Source: Agrococcus pavilionensis RW1 (GTDB lineage: Bacteria; Actinomycetota; Actinomycetes; Actinomycetales; Microbacteriaceae). Taken from it: 35,258 nt of DNA. Each line of letters opens with the position of its first letter. Position 1 is the first letter of the stretch. The stretch spans positions 1 to 35,258 of the forward strand of contig NZ_ASHR01000029.1 of NCBI RefSeq assembly GCF_000400485.1, written 5' to 3'. The notes below the pieces were generated by a model. The model was not told the DNA's origin and ran no database searches. It was given only the letters and a program-made list of their open reading frames with translations. Below, piece by piece: positions 17,105 through 27,173 of the stretch. A program made the translations under genes and the position numbers.

Positions 17105-17983
17105 CTAGCCGGCGAGCGCGGGCGTGAGCGTGATGACGTTCGCCCACGGGTCCTCGAAGCGGAGGCTCCGGCCGTCATCGGCGACCGCGACGCCCGCCGA
17201 CGTGAGCCGCTCGCGCGCCGCGCCGAGCGCATCCGCGTCCGGCACCTGGATCTCGACCCGCCCGAGCCCGAGCGTTTCGGCGCGGCGGCCGGCGCCGCGC
17301 GAGTTCCAGACGTTCATCGCCATGTGGTGGTGGTAGCCGCCCGCGCTCACGAACAGCGCGGTGCTGCCGAGCGACGTCGTCTCGGCGAAGCCGAGCGCGT
17401 CGACGTAGAAGTCGCGCGCGGTCGCGACGTCGCCGACCTGCAGGTGCACGTGGCCGACCTTGGCGCCGACCGGCGCGGTCGGCGACTGCCCGAACGAGCC
17501 GCGGTCGAGGTGCTCGTTCACGAAGCGGTTGGGGTCGATGAACTCGGTCGTCATGTAGACCTGGCCGTTCGACCAGCGCCACTGGTCGCGCGGCCGGTCG
17601 ACGTAGAGCTCGACGCCGTTGCCGTCGGGGTCGGCGAAGTAGAAGGCCTCCGACACGTGGTGGTCGCCCGTGCCGGCGAACTGAATGCCGGGGATCTGCG
17701 TCATGCGCACGACGGCCGCCGCGAGGGCCGCGTGGGTGGGGTAGAGGATCGCGGTGTGGAACAGGCCCGCGTCGGCGGGGTTCGGGCCGCGGAGGTCGGG
17801 CGCCTCCTCGAGCACGAGGATCGTGCGGCCGCCGACGCCGAGCTCGACGACGCCGGGCCGCTCGGCGATGTGCTCGAGGCCGACGCCCGCGGTGTACCAG
17901 TGCACGAGCCGTGCGAGCTTCGCGGTCTTGAGCATCACCGGGCCCATGTCGGTGGCGTCAGGCAGCAGGTCGATGGTGTTCAT
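17105..17983 (-). CDS. VOC family protein with two glyoxalase/dioxygenase domains
   Basis: A 292-residue protein with two vicinal-oxygen-chelate modules. The first runs from about 15 to 130 (MLKTAKLARLVHWYTAGVGL ... VSEAFYFADPDGNGVELYVDRP). The second runs from about 170 to 285 (VGHVHLQVGDVATARDFYVDALGF). The HVHLQV histidine, the HHHMAMN block and a late VEI glutamate are candidate metal ligands, as in catechol 2,3-dioxygenase-like (CatE) proteins. The substrate is unknown. The ATG at 17983 is preceded by GGAGG at a good distance; an upstream ATG at 18004 is less likely. It diverges from the cyclodeaminase gene. Confidence 0.85.
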   Translation of the reverse strand: MNTIDLLPDATDMGPVMLKTAKLARLVHWYTAGVGLEHIAERPGVVELGVGGRTILVLEEAPDLRGPNPADAGLFHTAILYPTHAALAAAVVRMTQIPGIQFAGTGDHHVSEAFYFADPDGNGVELYVDRPRDQWRWSNGQVYMTTEFIDPNRFVNEHLDRGSFGQSPTAPVGAKVGHVHLQVGDVATARDFYVDALGFAETTSLGSTALFVSAGGYHHHMAMNVWNSRGAGRRAETLGLGRVEIQVPDADALGAARERLTSAGVAVADDGRSLRFEDPWANVITLTPALAG

Positions 17984-18052
17984 GAGTTCCTCCGACAGGG
18001 GCAACGCCGCCCGCCGCCGGGCATTCCGGGCGGCCGCTCGGGCACCGCCGGG

Positions 18053-18058
18053 TAGGGT
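18053..18058 (+). promoter_or_regulatory. Leaderless-type -10 box before the cyclodeaminase gene
   Basis: TAGGGT, eight bases, then ATG at 18067, with no Shine-Dalgarno sequence. A short inverted repeat (GCCGCCCG at 18006-18013 with CGGGCGGC at 18027-18034) sits between the two divergent starts and could be an operator. Confidence 0.4.
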
Positions 18059-18066
18059 CGCGCTCC

Positions 18067-18606
18067 ATGGGCGAGAGCGTGTGGACCGACCGTGCCGACG
18101 AGCTGCTGCTGCGCACCGCGTCGGCCGAGCCGACGCCGGGCAGCGGCGTCGCGGCGGCGGTCGCCGGCGCGTTCGGCATCGCGCTCGTGCTCAAGGCGCT
18201 CACGATCACCGACGACGACGGATGCGCTGCGGCGCGCTCCAGGGGAGAGGCGCTCGTCGAGCGCGTGGTGGCGGCGGCCGATGCGGACTCCCACGCGTTC
18301 GCCGAGGTGATCGACGCGGACGGCGATGCGGACGCCGAGCGGGCCCTCGCCCGGGCCGCCGCGGTGCCGCTCGACCTCGCCGCCGCGCTCGTCGACGCGC
18401 TCGCACTCGCGCGGGAGACCGAGCCGATCGTCAAGCCGGCGCTCGAGAGCGACGTGCTCGGCGGCGCCGACCTCGTGCGCGGTGCGGCGTCGGTCGCGCT
18501 GCGGGCGGCCGAGCTCAACGTGGCGTCGCTCGAGGACCGTGACGCCGCCGACGCACCGGCGCTGCGGCAGCGCCTCGCTGAGCTGGAGCAGCAGCTCGCC
18601 GAGTAG
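18067..18606 (+). CDS. Cyclodeaminase/cyclohydrolase family protein (FTCD-C/FchA fold)
   Basis: A 179-residue all-helical protein. PTPGSGVAAAVAGAFGIAL aligns with the family motif PAPGGGSVAAxxGALGAAL near the N-terminus. Later features are EALVERVVAAADADSHAFAEVI and a region resembling PLDLAAALVDAL. Family members act as formimidoyl-tetrahydrofolate cyclodeaminase or methenyl-tetrahydrofolate cyclohydrolase in one-carbon metabolism. No partner folate gene is nearby, so the exact reaction is unsure. The C-terminus (LRQRLAELEQQLAE) looks like a short coiled coil. Confidence 0.8.
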   Translation: MGESVWTDRADELLLRTASAEPTPGSGVAAAVAGAFGIALVLKALTITDDDGCAAARSRGEALVERVVAAADADSHAFAEVIDADGDADAERALARAAAVPLDLAAALVDALALARETEPIVKPALESDVLGGADLVRGAASVALRAAELNVASLEDRDAADAPALRQRLAELEQQLAE

Positions 18607-18628
18607 CCGGCCCGCCCGCTGAGCCACG

Positions 18629-18686
18629 TGCCGCGGCGACGCGACCCGGACCCGCGCGAAGCGACTTGCCGCGGCGACGCGACCCG
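18629..18686. repeat. Direct repeat pair, 20 bp, 38-bp period
   Basis: TGCCGCGGCGACGCGACCCG occurs at 18629-18648 and again, identical, at 18667-18686, in the gene-free stretch between the cyclodeaminase and lrp stops. Its right half, GACGCGACCC, is one base different from the complement of the GGGTCGAGTC units further right, so both sets belong to one repeat family in opposite orientations. Confidence 0.85.
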
Positions 18687-18741
18687 TTCTCGCCGAGCCG
18701 ATCCGTTGCAGCAGGTCGAGTCGGCGAGAGCGGGTCGAGTC
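18676..18741. terminator. Long intergenic hairpin (18 of 20 positions paired)
   Basis: 18676-18695 is the complement of 18722-18741 at 18 of 20 positions, one of the two exceptions being a possible G.U pair. The loop is 26 bases. It lies between convergent genes, so a terminator role is plausible. The arms are built from the repeats described here. Confidence 0.55.
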
Positions 18742-18781
18742 GTTGTCGGAACCGGTCGAGTCAGCGGGAACGGGTCGAGTC
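18714..18781 (+). repeat. Four GGTCGAGTC iterons spaced about two helical turns apart
   Basis: GGTCGAGTC occurs at 18714, 18733, 18754 and 18773, with spacings of 19, 21 and 19 bases. All four are in the same orientation. The intervening bases differ, so only the nonamer is conserved. This pattern is typical of protein-binding sites, but no protein is known here. Confidence 0.85.
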
Positions 18782-18797
18782 GCCCGCGAAACGCGCA

Positions 18798-18859
18798 GCG
18801 GACCCCGCTTCGGCGCGCGGACCCGAGATCTCAGGTCCCGTTGCCGAGGAGGGGTCCGC
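18798..18859. repeat. Nested inverted repeats upstream of the lrp stop
   Basis: GCGGACCCC (18798-18806) pairs with GGGGTCCGC (18851-18859). Inside it is a nearly perfect 20-bp palindrome at 18819-18838 centred on GAGATCTC, with one mismatched pair. It may end lrp transcription, which reads leftward from here. Confidence 0.6.
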
Positions 18860-18891
18860 GGGGGCGGCCGCAGGTCCGAGCGTGCCGAGCC

Positions 18892-19365
18892 TCAGCGCGC
18901 CTGCAGATCCCGCTCGAGCACCGGCGCGAGCCGGAAGGGGATGAGCTCGCCCATCGACAGCCACGTCTCGGTGCGCTCGACCCCGTCGCACGCGAGCACG
19001 AGCTTGTTGATGCGGTAGAGGTCCTCCGCGTCGCGGCACACCGCGCGCACGAGCACATCCGCCTGGCCCGAGAGCCCGAACGCCTGCACGACCTCGGGGA
19101 TCCGCCGCAGCTGCTCGACGACCTCGTCGATGCGCGGCTGGTCGACGTGCGTCGCCATGAAGACCGTGAGCGGGTAGCCGAGCGCCGCCGCGTGGAACCT
19201 GCGGTCGAAGCCCTGCAGCGCATCCGACGCCTCGAGCGCCGCCACCCGGTTCTGCACCGTGTTGCGCGCGAGGCCGAGCTGCTCGGCGATCGCCGCGTTC
19301 GTGATTCGCGGGTGCCGCGTGAGCTCGAGCAGGATCCGGCGGTCGGTGTCATCGACGATGCGCAT
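18892..19365 (-). CDS. Lrp/AsnC family transcriptional regulator (BkdR-like)
   Basis: A 157-residue regulator. The N-terminal winged HTH spans about 5-50 (DDTDRRILLELTRHPRITNAAIAEQLGLARNTVQNRVAALE), with the recognition helix at GLARNTVQNRV. The C-terminal RAM ligand-binding domain follows, with VFMATHVDQPRIDEVVEQL and GLSGQADVLVRAVCRD. It is divergent from the branched-chain oxoacid dehydrogenase operon, the same arrangement as BkdR and bkd in Pseudomonas. It therefore probably controls that operon in response to a branched-chain amino or oxo acid (inference). A pair of inverted half-sites lies in the shared promoter region. Codon use is like that of its neighbours. Confidence 0.88.
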   Translation of the reverse strand: MRIVDDTDRRILLELTRHPRITNAAIAEQLGLARNTVQNRVAALEASDALQGFDRRFHAAALGYPLTVFMATHVDQPRIDEVVEQLRRIPEVVQAFGLSGQADVLVRAVCRDAEDLYRINKLVLACDGVERTETWLSMGELIPFRLAPVLERDLQAR

Positions 19366-19367
19366 GC

Positions 19368-19438
19368 TGCGCAATCTAGCGCAGCCCGAGCGCGCCCGGA
19401 ATGCGCGGCCCGCGCAGCGCGCGTGTCGCGGATTGCGC
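19368..19438. promoter_or_regulatory. Candidate Lrp binding sites between lrp and bkdA
   Basis: TGCGCAATCTAGCGCA (19368-19383) is an inverted repeat, TGCGC-N6-GCGCA, three bases upstream of the lrp start. GCGCAATC within it (19369-19376) recurs inverted as GATTGCGC at 19431-19438, overlapping the likely -35 of bkdA. Two sites about six turns apart suit wrapping by an Lrp octamer. Confidence 0.5.
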
Positions 19439-19461
19439 GGAGTGACTTCCGGCGGTACGGT
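19433..19461 (+). promoter_or_regulatory. Candidate promoter of the bkd-acc operon
   Basis: TTGCGC (19433-19438), a 17-base spacer and TACGGT (19456-19461) fit -35 and -10 elements. The -35 lies within the inverted half-site GATTGCGC. The leader would be about 75 bases, with AAGGAGG just before the bkdA start. Confidence 0.55.
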
Positions 19462-19542
19462 CTCTCCACGATCGTCGAGGCGCACCAGCCTGGCCGATCC
19501 GACCGGCGCCCACGAGGCGCTCACGAACAAGGAGGTTCGCTC

Positions 19543-20667
19543 GTGTCGATCACCGTGCCCGCTCCCGACCCCGCGCTCGCCGCCGGCCTCGACTGCCCGC
19601 TGCGCGTCCTCGACCTCGACGGCACCCGTCTGCACGACCCGCTGCTCGACGCCCACCTCGGCGACATCGACGAGTCGGCGCTCGCCGACCTCTACCTCGA
19701 CATGGTGCGCGTGCGCCGCCTCGACACCGAGGCGTTCGCCCTCACCCGCCAGGGCCACCTCGTGCTGTGGCCGCCGCTGCTCGGCCAGGAGGCCGCCCAG
19801 GTCGGCGCCGCCCGCTCGCTCGAGCAGCGCGACTGGGTCTTCGGCTCCTACCGCGAGCACGGCTTCGCGCTGCTGCGCGGCGCCGACATGGCCGAGTTCG
19901 CGCGCATCTGGAAGGCCTACGCGCACGGCGGCTGGGACCCGCACGAGATCAACATGGCCCCGTCGCAGATCATCATCGGCGCGCAGAGCCTGCACGGCGT
20001 CGGCTACGCGATGGCGGCGAAGATGGATGGGTCGGACGAGGTCGCGCTCACCGCGTTCGGCGACGGCGCCACGAGCGAGGGCGACGTCAACGAGGCGCTC
20101 GTGTGGGCCTCCGCGTTCCAGGCGCCCGTCGTGTTCCTCTGCCAGAACAACCAGTACGCGATCTCGGAGCCCGTCGCCGTGCAGTCGGGTGGCCTGCCGC
20201 TCGCGCTGCGCCCGACCGGCTTCGGCATCCCCTCGATGCGCGTCGACGGCAACGACGTGCTCGCGATGCTCGCCGCGGGCCGCATCGCCGTCGAGCGTGC
20301 CCGTGCCGGCGGCGGCCCGACCTTCATCGAGGCCGTCACCTACCGCCGCGGCCCCCACACGACGACCGACGACCCGAAGCGCTACCGCGACGAGGCGGAG
20401 GTCGAGGCGTGGGTCGCGAAGGACCCGATCGACCGCGTCGAGCGCGCGCTCGAGCGCATGGGCGTCGACATGGACCCCGTGCGCGCCGAGGCGAAGGTGC
20501 GCGCCGACCGGCTCGCGAAGGAGTTCCGCGCCGCCGCGGAGCACGCCGAGCCGCCCGCCGCCGAGGAGATCTTCGACAACGTCTACGCGCAGCCGAGCCG
20601 CCGGCTCGAGCGCCAGCGCGCCGAGCACCTCGCGTTCGTCGCGAGCCTCGCGGAGGAGAGCAAGTGA
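19543..20667 (+). CDS. bkdA: Branched-chain 2-oxoacid dehydrogenase E1 component, alpha subunit
   Basis: The thiamine-diphosphate subunit that decarboxylates the 2-oxo acid. It has 374 residues from GTG at 19543, with a strong AAGGAGG site at 19529-19535 and seven bases of spacing. The ThDP motif begins at about residue 172 (GDGATSEGDVNEALVWASAF) and ends with QNNQYAIS. HGVGYAMAAKM and TYRRGPHTTTDD are typical of the BCKDH/PDH E1alpha group. The carboxylase, MaoC and CitE genes that follow favour branched-chain oxoacid over pyruvate as substrate. It overlaps bkdB by GTGA. Confidence 0.88.
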   Translation: MSITVPAPDPALAAGLDCPLRVLDLDGTRLHDPLLDAHLGDIDESALADLYLDMVRVRRLDTEAFALTRQGHLVLWPPLLGQEAAQVGAARSLEQRDWVFGSYREHGFALLRGADMAEFARIWKAYAHGGWDPHEINMAPSQIIIGAQSLHGVGYAMAAKMDGSDEVALTAFGDGATSEGDVNEALVWASAFQAPVVFLCQNNQYAISEPVAVQSGGLPLALRPTGFGIPSMRVDGNDVLAMLAAGRIAVERARAGGGPTFIEAVTYRRGPHTTTDDPKRYRDEAEVEAWVAKDPIDRVERALERMGVDMDPVRAEAKVRADRLAKEFRAAAEHAEPPAAEEIFDNVYAQPSRRLERQRAEHLAFVASLAEESK

Positions 20668-21689
20668 CCGAAACGCTCACGCTCGCGAAGGCCGTCAACG
20701 CCGCCCTCGCCGACGCCCTCGAGGGCGACGACCGGGTGCTGCTCATGGGCGAGGACATCGGCCAGCTCGGCGGCGTCTTCCGCGTCACCGACGGCCTGCA
20801 GGCGCGCTTCGGCGCGCAGCGCGTCATCGACTCGCCGCTCGCCGAGTCGGCCATCATCGGCACGGCGATCGGCATGAGCTACCGCGGGTTCCGCGTCGTG
20901 ACCGAGATCCAGTTCGACGGCTTCATCTACCCCGCGTTCGACCAGATCGTCGCGCAGGTCGCGAAGCTCCGCTACCGCTCGCGCGGCCGCGTCTCGATGC
21001 CGCTCACCATCCGTGTGCCCTACGGCGGCGCGATCGGCTCGGTCGAGCACCACTCCGAGAGCCCCGAGTCGTACTTCGCGCACACCGCGGGGCTCCGCGT
21101 CGTGACCGCGTCGACGCCGCAGGAGGCGTACTCGACGCTCCGCGCCGCGATCGCGAGCGACGACCCCGTGCTGTTCTTCGAGCCGAAGGGCAAGTACTAC
21201 ACGAAGGGCGAGGTCGATCGCTCCATCGTCCGCGACCTCGAGACGGCCAACGTCGTCGCGAGCGGCCGCGACGTGACGATCGCCGCCTACGGCCCGACGG
21301 TCGAGACGGCGCTCCGCGCCGCGATCGCCGCCGCCGACGAGGGCATCGAGGTCGAGGTCATCGACCTCCGCTCGATCTCGCCGCTCGACGTCGACACCGT
21401 CGTCGAGTCGGTGCAGCGCACGGGCCGGCTCGTCGTCACGCACGAGGCGCCCGCCGAGGCATCCGTCTCCTCCGAGCTCATCACCTCGGTCGTCGAGCGC
21501 GCCTTCTCGAGCCTCGAGGCGCCGCCCGAGCGCGTGACCGGCTACGACACGCCCTACCCGCCGTCGGCCGTCGAGCACGACTACCTCCCGAGCCTCGACC
21601 GGCTGCTCGACGCCGTCGACCGCACCCTCGGCCGCCGCAACTCCCGCACCGAGCTCGACTACGCATCCGTCATGGGAGCCGCCCGATGA
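20664..21689 (+). CDS. bkdB: Branched-chain 2-oxoacid dehydrogenase E1 component, beta subunit
   Basis: Partner of the alpha subunit, completing the ThDP site of the E1 heterotetramer. It has 341 residues from a GTG start that overlaps the bkdA stop. Visible signatures are LLMGEDIGQLGGVFRVT, VIDSPLAESAIIGTAIGMS, RVPYGGAIGSVEHHSESPES, the transketolase C-terminal block EVIDLRSISPLDVDTV and VTHEAPAEASVSSELIT. The stop overlaps the E2 start (ATGA), so subunit production is coupled across all three genes. Confidence 0.9.
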   Translation: MTETLTLAKAVNAALADALEGDDRVLLMGEDIGQLGGVFRVTDGLQARFGAQRVIDSPLAESAIIGTAIGMSYRGFRVVTEIQFDGFIYPAFDQIVAQVAKLRYRSRGRVSMPLTIRVPYGGAIGSVEHHSESPESYFAHTAGLRVVTASTPQEAYSTLRAAIASDDPVLFFEPKGKYYTKGEVDRSIVRDLETANVVASGRDVTIAAYGPTVETALRAAIAAADEGIEVEVIDLRSISPLDVDTVVESVQRTGRLVVTHEAPAEASVSSELITSVVERAFSSLEAPPERVTGYDTPYPPSAVEHDYLPSLDRLLDAVDRTLGRRNSRTELDYASVMGAAR

Positions 21690-22996
21690 AGACGTTCCTG
21701 CTGCCCGACCTCGGCGAGGGCCTCACCGACAGCGAGATCGTCGCGTGGCGCGTCAAGGAGGGCGACGCGGTCGAGCTCAACCAGCCGCTCGCCGACATCG
21801 AGACGGCCAAGGCCGTCGTCGAGCTGCCGAGCCCCTACGAGGGCACGATCGCCAAGCTGCACGCCGCCGAGGGCGAGACCGTCGACGTCGGCGCGCCGCT
21901 CATCGACTTCGAGCTCGCGGGCGACGAAGCGCCGGCCCCGTCGGGGTCGGATGCGTCAGCCGAGGACGAGCCGGCGCCCTCGCCCGAGGGCGGCCCGGTC
22001 GCGACGCCGGCCGACACCGTCGCCGAGGTGCGCGACGCCCCCGCGCCGGAGGAGAAGCCCGAGAAGGTCTCGGTGCTCGTCGGCCACATCACGGTGCACG
22101 GCGGCAAGCCCACCCGGAAGCGCCGCGCGTGGGACGTCGAGCCGTTCACGCGGCAGGAGCGGCCGAGCGGCCGGCCCAACCGCGCGATGCCGCCCGTGCG
22201 GAAGCTCGCGAAGGAGCGCGGCATCGACCTGCAGTCGGTGCGCCCGTCGGGCCGTGACGGCCTCGTGACGCGCGCCGACCTCGAGGCCGCCGGCACCGCA
22301 TCCGGCCCGCAGGCCCAGCCGCAGCCCGCCTCGACGCGCGAGAAGGTCACGGGCCTGCGCAAGCACACCGCCGCCGCGATGACGCAGTCGGCGCTCACGG
22401 TGCCGCACGCGGCGACGTTCCACCAGGTGGACGTCACCGAGACGCTCGCGCTCGCCCGCTCGGGCGACGCGTCGTTCCTCGCGCTCGCGAGCCGGGCCAT
22501 CCTGCTCGCCGCGAAGCGCTGGCCCGACGTCACGGCCGCCTTCCACGCCGACACGATGGAGCTCGAGCGCTTCGCGCACATCAACCTCGGCATCGCCGTC
22601 TCGACCGACCGCGGCCTCGTGGTCGCGTCGATCGACGAGGCGGAGTCGATGGACGCGCTCGAGCTCACGGCCGCGATCAAGGACCGCGCGACGCGTGCCC
22701 GCGAGGGCTCGCTCACGATGGCCGAGCTCACCTCGTCGAACATCACGATCTCGAACGTCGGCGTCTTCGGCGTCGACGGCGGCATCCCGATCCTCAACCC
22801 GGGGGAGTCGGCGATCATCGCGCTCGGCGCCGTGCGGCGGATGCCGTGGGAGCACGAGGGCGAGATCGTGCTGCGCGACGTGTGCACCGTGACCGTCTCG
22901 TTCGACCACCGCGTGCTCGACGGGCGCGAGGCGGCGGGCTTTCTCGCCGACATCGCGGCCGTGCTCGAGCGGCCGGCGCTCGCGCTGGCGCGCTGA
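21686..22996 (+). CDS. bkdC: Dihydrolipoamide acyltransferase (E2) of the 2-oxoacid dehydrogenase
   Basis: Carries the acyl group on lipoate and transfers it to CoA. It has 436 residues. There is one lipoyl domain at about 1-78, with lipoyl lysine K42 in IETAKAVVE. An Ala/Pro/Glu linker follows. The peripheral subunit-binding domain is at about 166-202 (RAMPPVRKLAKERGIDL ... GRDGLVTRADLEAA). The catalytic acyltransferase domain runs from about 215 and ends in SFDHRVLDGR, with H408 and D412 as the expected catalytic pair. No E3 (lipoamide dehydrogenase) gene is in the window, so a shared E3 encoded elsewhere is expected. Confidence 0.92.
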   Translation: MKTFLLPDLGEGLTDSEIVAWRVKEGDAVELNQPLADIETAKAVVELPSPYEGTIAKLHAAEGETVDVGAPLIDFELAGDEAPAPSGSDASAEDEPAPSPEGGPVATPADTVAEVRDAPAPEEKPEKVSVLVGHITVHGGKPTRKRRAWDVEPFTRQERPSGRPNRAMPPVRKLAKERGIDLQSVRPSGRDGLVTRADLEAAGTASGPQAQPQPASTREKVTGLRKHTAAAMTQSALTVPHAATFHQVDVTETLALARSGDASFLALASRAILLAAKRWPDVTAAFHADTMELERFAHINLGIAVSTDRGLVVASIDEAESMDALELTAAIKDRATRAREGSLTMAELTSSNITISNVGVFGVDGGIPILNPGESAIIALGAVRRMPWEHEGEIVLRDVCTVTVSFDHRVLDGREAAGFLADIAAVLERPALALAR

Positions 22997-23032
22997 TGCC
23001 GGCTCTCGGCCACGGCATGGCACGGTAGGGCC

Positions 23033-24708
23033 ATGCACCAACTCGAAACCCGCGTCGACGTCGCGGGCGAGCAGGCTCGCGCCAACCGCGCGGCGATGGA
23101 GGCGCTCGTCGCGCAGCTGCGCGAGCGGCTCGCCCAGGTGGCGCTCGGCGGCCCCGAGAAGTCGCGCGAGCGGCACGTCGCGCGCGGCAAGCTGCTCGCC
23201 CGCGAGCGCATCGACGCGCTGCTCGACCCCGGCAGCCCCTTCCTCGAGGTCGCGCCGCTCGCGGCGTGGGGGGTCTACGGGGAGGACGGCCAGGATGCGC
23301 CGAGCGCCGGCATCGTCGCGGGCATCGGACTCGTGCACGGCCGGCACGTCATGGTGATCGCGAACGACGCGACCGTGAAGGGCGGCACCTACTACCCGCT
23401 CACGGTGAAGAAGCACCTGCGCGCGCAGCAGATCGCGCGCGAGAACCGGCTGCCGTGCATCGCGCTCGTCGACTCCGGCGGCGCGTTCCTGCCGATGCAG
23501 GACGAGGTGTTCCCCGACCGCGAGCACTTCGGCCGCATCTTCTTCAACCAGGCGCAGCTCTCGGCGCAGGCCATCCCGCAGCTCGCGGCCGTCATGGGCT
23601 CGTCGACCGCGGGCGGCGCGTACGTGCCGGCGATGAGCGACGAGACCGTCATCGTGCGCGAGCAGGGCACGATCTTCCTCGGCGGACCGCCGCTCGTGAA
23701 GGCCGCGACGGGCGAGGTCGTCGACGCGGAGTCGCTCGGCGGCGGCGAGCTGCACGCCGAGGTCTCGGGCGTCGTCGACCACCTCGCCGACGACGACGAG
23801 CACGCGCTCGAGATCGTGCGCGACATGGTGCAGGCGCTCCCGCCGGGCGACCGCGCCGCGACGAGCGGCGCCGTGCCCGCGAAGCGGCAGTCGTTCGGCT
23901 GGTTCGCCTACGCGCCCCTCAGCGCGCTCGACGACGAGAGCGCGCCCGCGGTCGACCCATCCACCCTCTACGACGTCATCCCGCCCGACCTGCAGACGCC
24001 GTACGACGTGCGCGAGGTCATCGCCCGCATCGTCGACCGCAGCGAGTTCCACGAGTTCAAGGCCGGCTACGGCGACACGCTCGTCACCGGCTTCGCCGAG
24101 CTGCACGGCCACACCGTCGGCATCGTCGCGAACAACGGCGTGCTCTTCTCGGAGTCGGCGATGAAGGGCGCGCACTTCATCGAGCTGTGCGACCAGCGGG
24201 GCGTGCCGCTCGTGTTCCTGCAGAACATCACCGGCTTCATGGTCGGCTCGGAGGCCGAGCGCGGCGGCATCGCCAAGCACGGCGCCAAGATGGTCACCGC
24301 GGTCGCGACGACGCGCGTGCCGAAGCTCACCGTCGTCGTCGGCGGCTCCTTCGGCGCCGGCACCTACTCGATGTGCGGCCGCGCCTACGACCCGCGCTTC
24401 CTGTGGCTGTGGCCCAACGCGCGCGTGAGCGTCATGGGCGGCCCGCAGGCCGCATCCGTGCTCTCGACCGTCAAGCGCGAGCAGCTCGAGGCCGCGGGCG
24501 AGGAGTGGTCGGCCGATGCGCAGGCAGAGTTCGAGCGCCCCGTGCGCGAGCAGTATGAGCGGCAGGGCAACCCCTACTACTCCTCGGCGCGCCTGTGGGA
24601 CGACGGCGTGATCGACCCCGCCGACACCCGCCGCATCCTCGGGATGGCGCTCGACGTCGTCACCGCCGTGCCGATGCCCGAGCCGCGCTTCGGCGTCTTC
24701 CGGATGTG

Positions 24709-24709
<1 letters not shown>
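23033..24709 (+). CDS. accD1: Acyl-CoA carboxylase, carboxyltransferase (beta) subunit, probably methylcrotonyl-CoA type
   Basis: Transfers CO2 from carboxybiotin to an acyl-CoA. It has 558 residues, with two crotonase-like halves. The N-terminal half has [40 protein letters not shown] and [16 protein letters not shown]. The C-terminal half has [33 protein letters not shown] and [20 protein letters not shown]. These blocks closely match 3-methylcrotonyl-CoA carboxylase beta chains (MCCB, AccD1), not propionyl-CoA carboxylase. It starts 36 bases after bkdC with no clear Shine-Dalgarno; GGTAGGG lies directly before the ATG. The biotin carboxylase gene follows with a one-base TGATG overlap. Confidence 0.9.
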
Positions 24710-26690
<1,981 letters not shown>

Positions 26691-26694
<4 letters not shown>

Positions 26695-27173
26695 GCGAGC
26701 GCCGCATCACGCAGAGGGGCCTCTACTTCGACGAGCTCGAGGAGGGCGTCGTCTACGAGCACCGGCCCGGCCGCACGATGACCGAGACCGACAACGTGCT
26801 CTTCACGACGCTCACGATGAACCCGCAGCCGCTGCACCTCGACCGCGCCTGGAGCGAGGGCACCGAGTTCGGCGAGCCGCTCATGAACTCGATGCACACG
26901 CTCGCGACCATGGTCGGCCTCTCGGTCGGGCAGCTCACGCAGGGCACGATCGTCGCGAACCTCGGCTTCAGCGAGGTGACGTTCCCCGCGCCCGTGCGGC
27001 ACGGCGACACCATCTACTGCGAGACGCGCGTGCTCGAGAAGCGCGCCTCGAGGTCGCGGCCCGGGCAGGGCATCGCGACCTTCGAGCACCGGGCGCTCAA
27101 CCAGCACGGCGAGGTCGTCGCGACTGCCGTGCGGAAGGTGCTCATGCAGGGCAAGCCCGAGGCGGAGGCGTGA
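26691..27173 (+). CDS. MaoC family dehydratase/hydratase
   Basis: A hot-dog fold (R)-specific enoyl-CoA hydratase-like protein, 160 residues. The hydratase-2 motif is seen in [29 protein letters not shown], where the LHLD aspartate/histidine pair and the GEPL-xx-S segment match the catalytic site. The start overlaps the accA1 stop as ATGA, and the stop overlaps the CitE-like start as GTGA. Its counterpart in M. tuberculosis (Rv2499c) sits in the same gene group. A role in hydrating an unsaturated CoA intermediate of leucine or itaconate breakdown is likely (inference). Confidence 0.88.

Noticed and set aside
18714-18781. GGTCGAGTC iterons as a CRISPR array
   Set aside because: Repeats are only nine bases, spacers about 11 bases, and no cas genes are present.
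19259-22996. Very long plus-strand frame beginning inside lrp, whose last part is in frame with bkdC
   Set aside because: Only the part from 21686 is coding; the earlier part is an Arg/Ser/Ala shadow of bkdA and bkdB.
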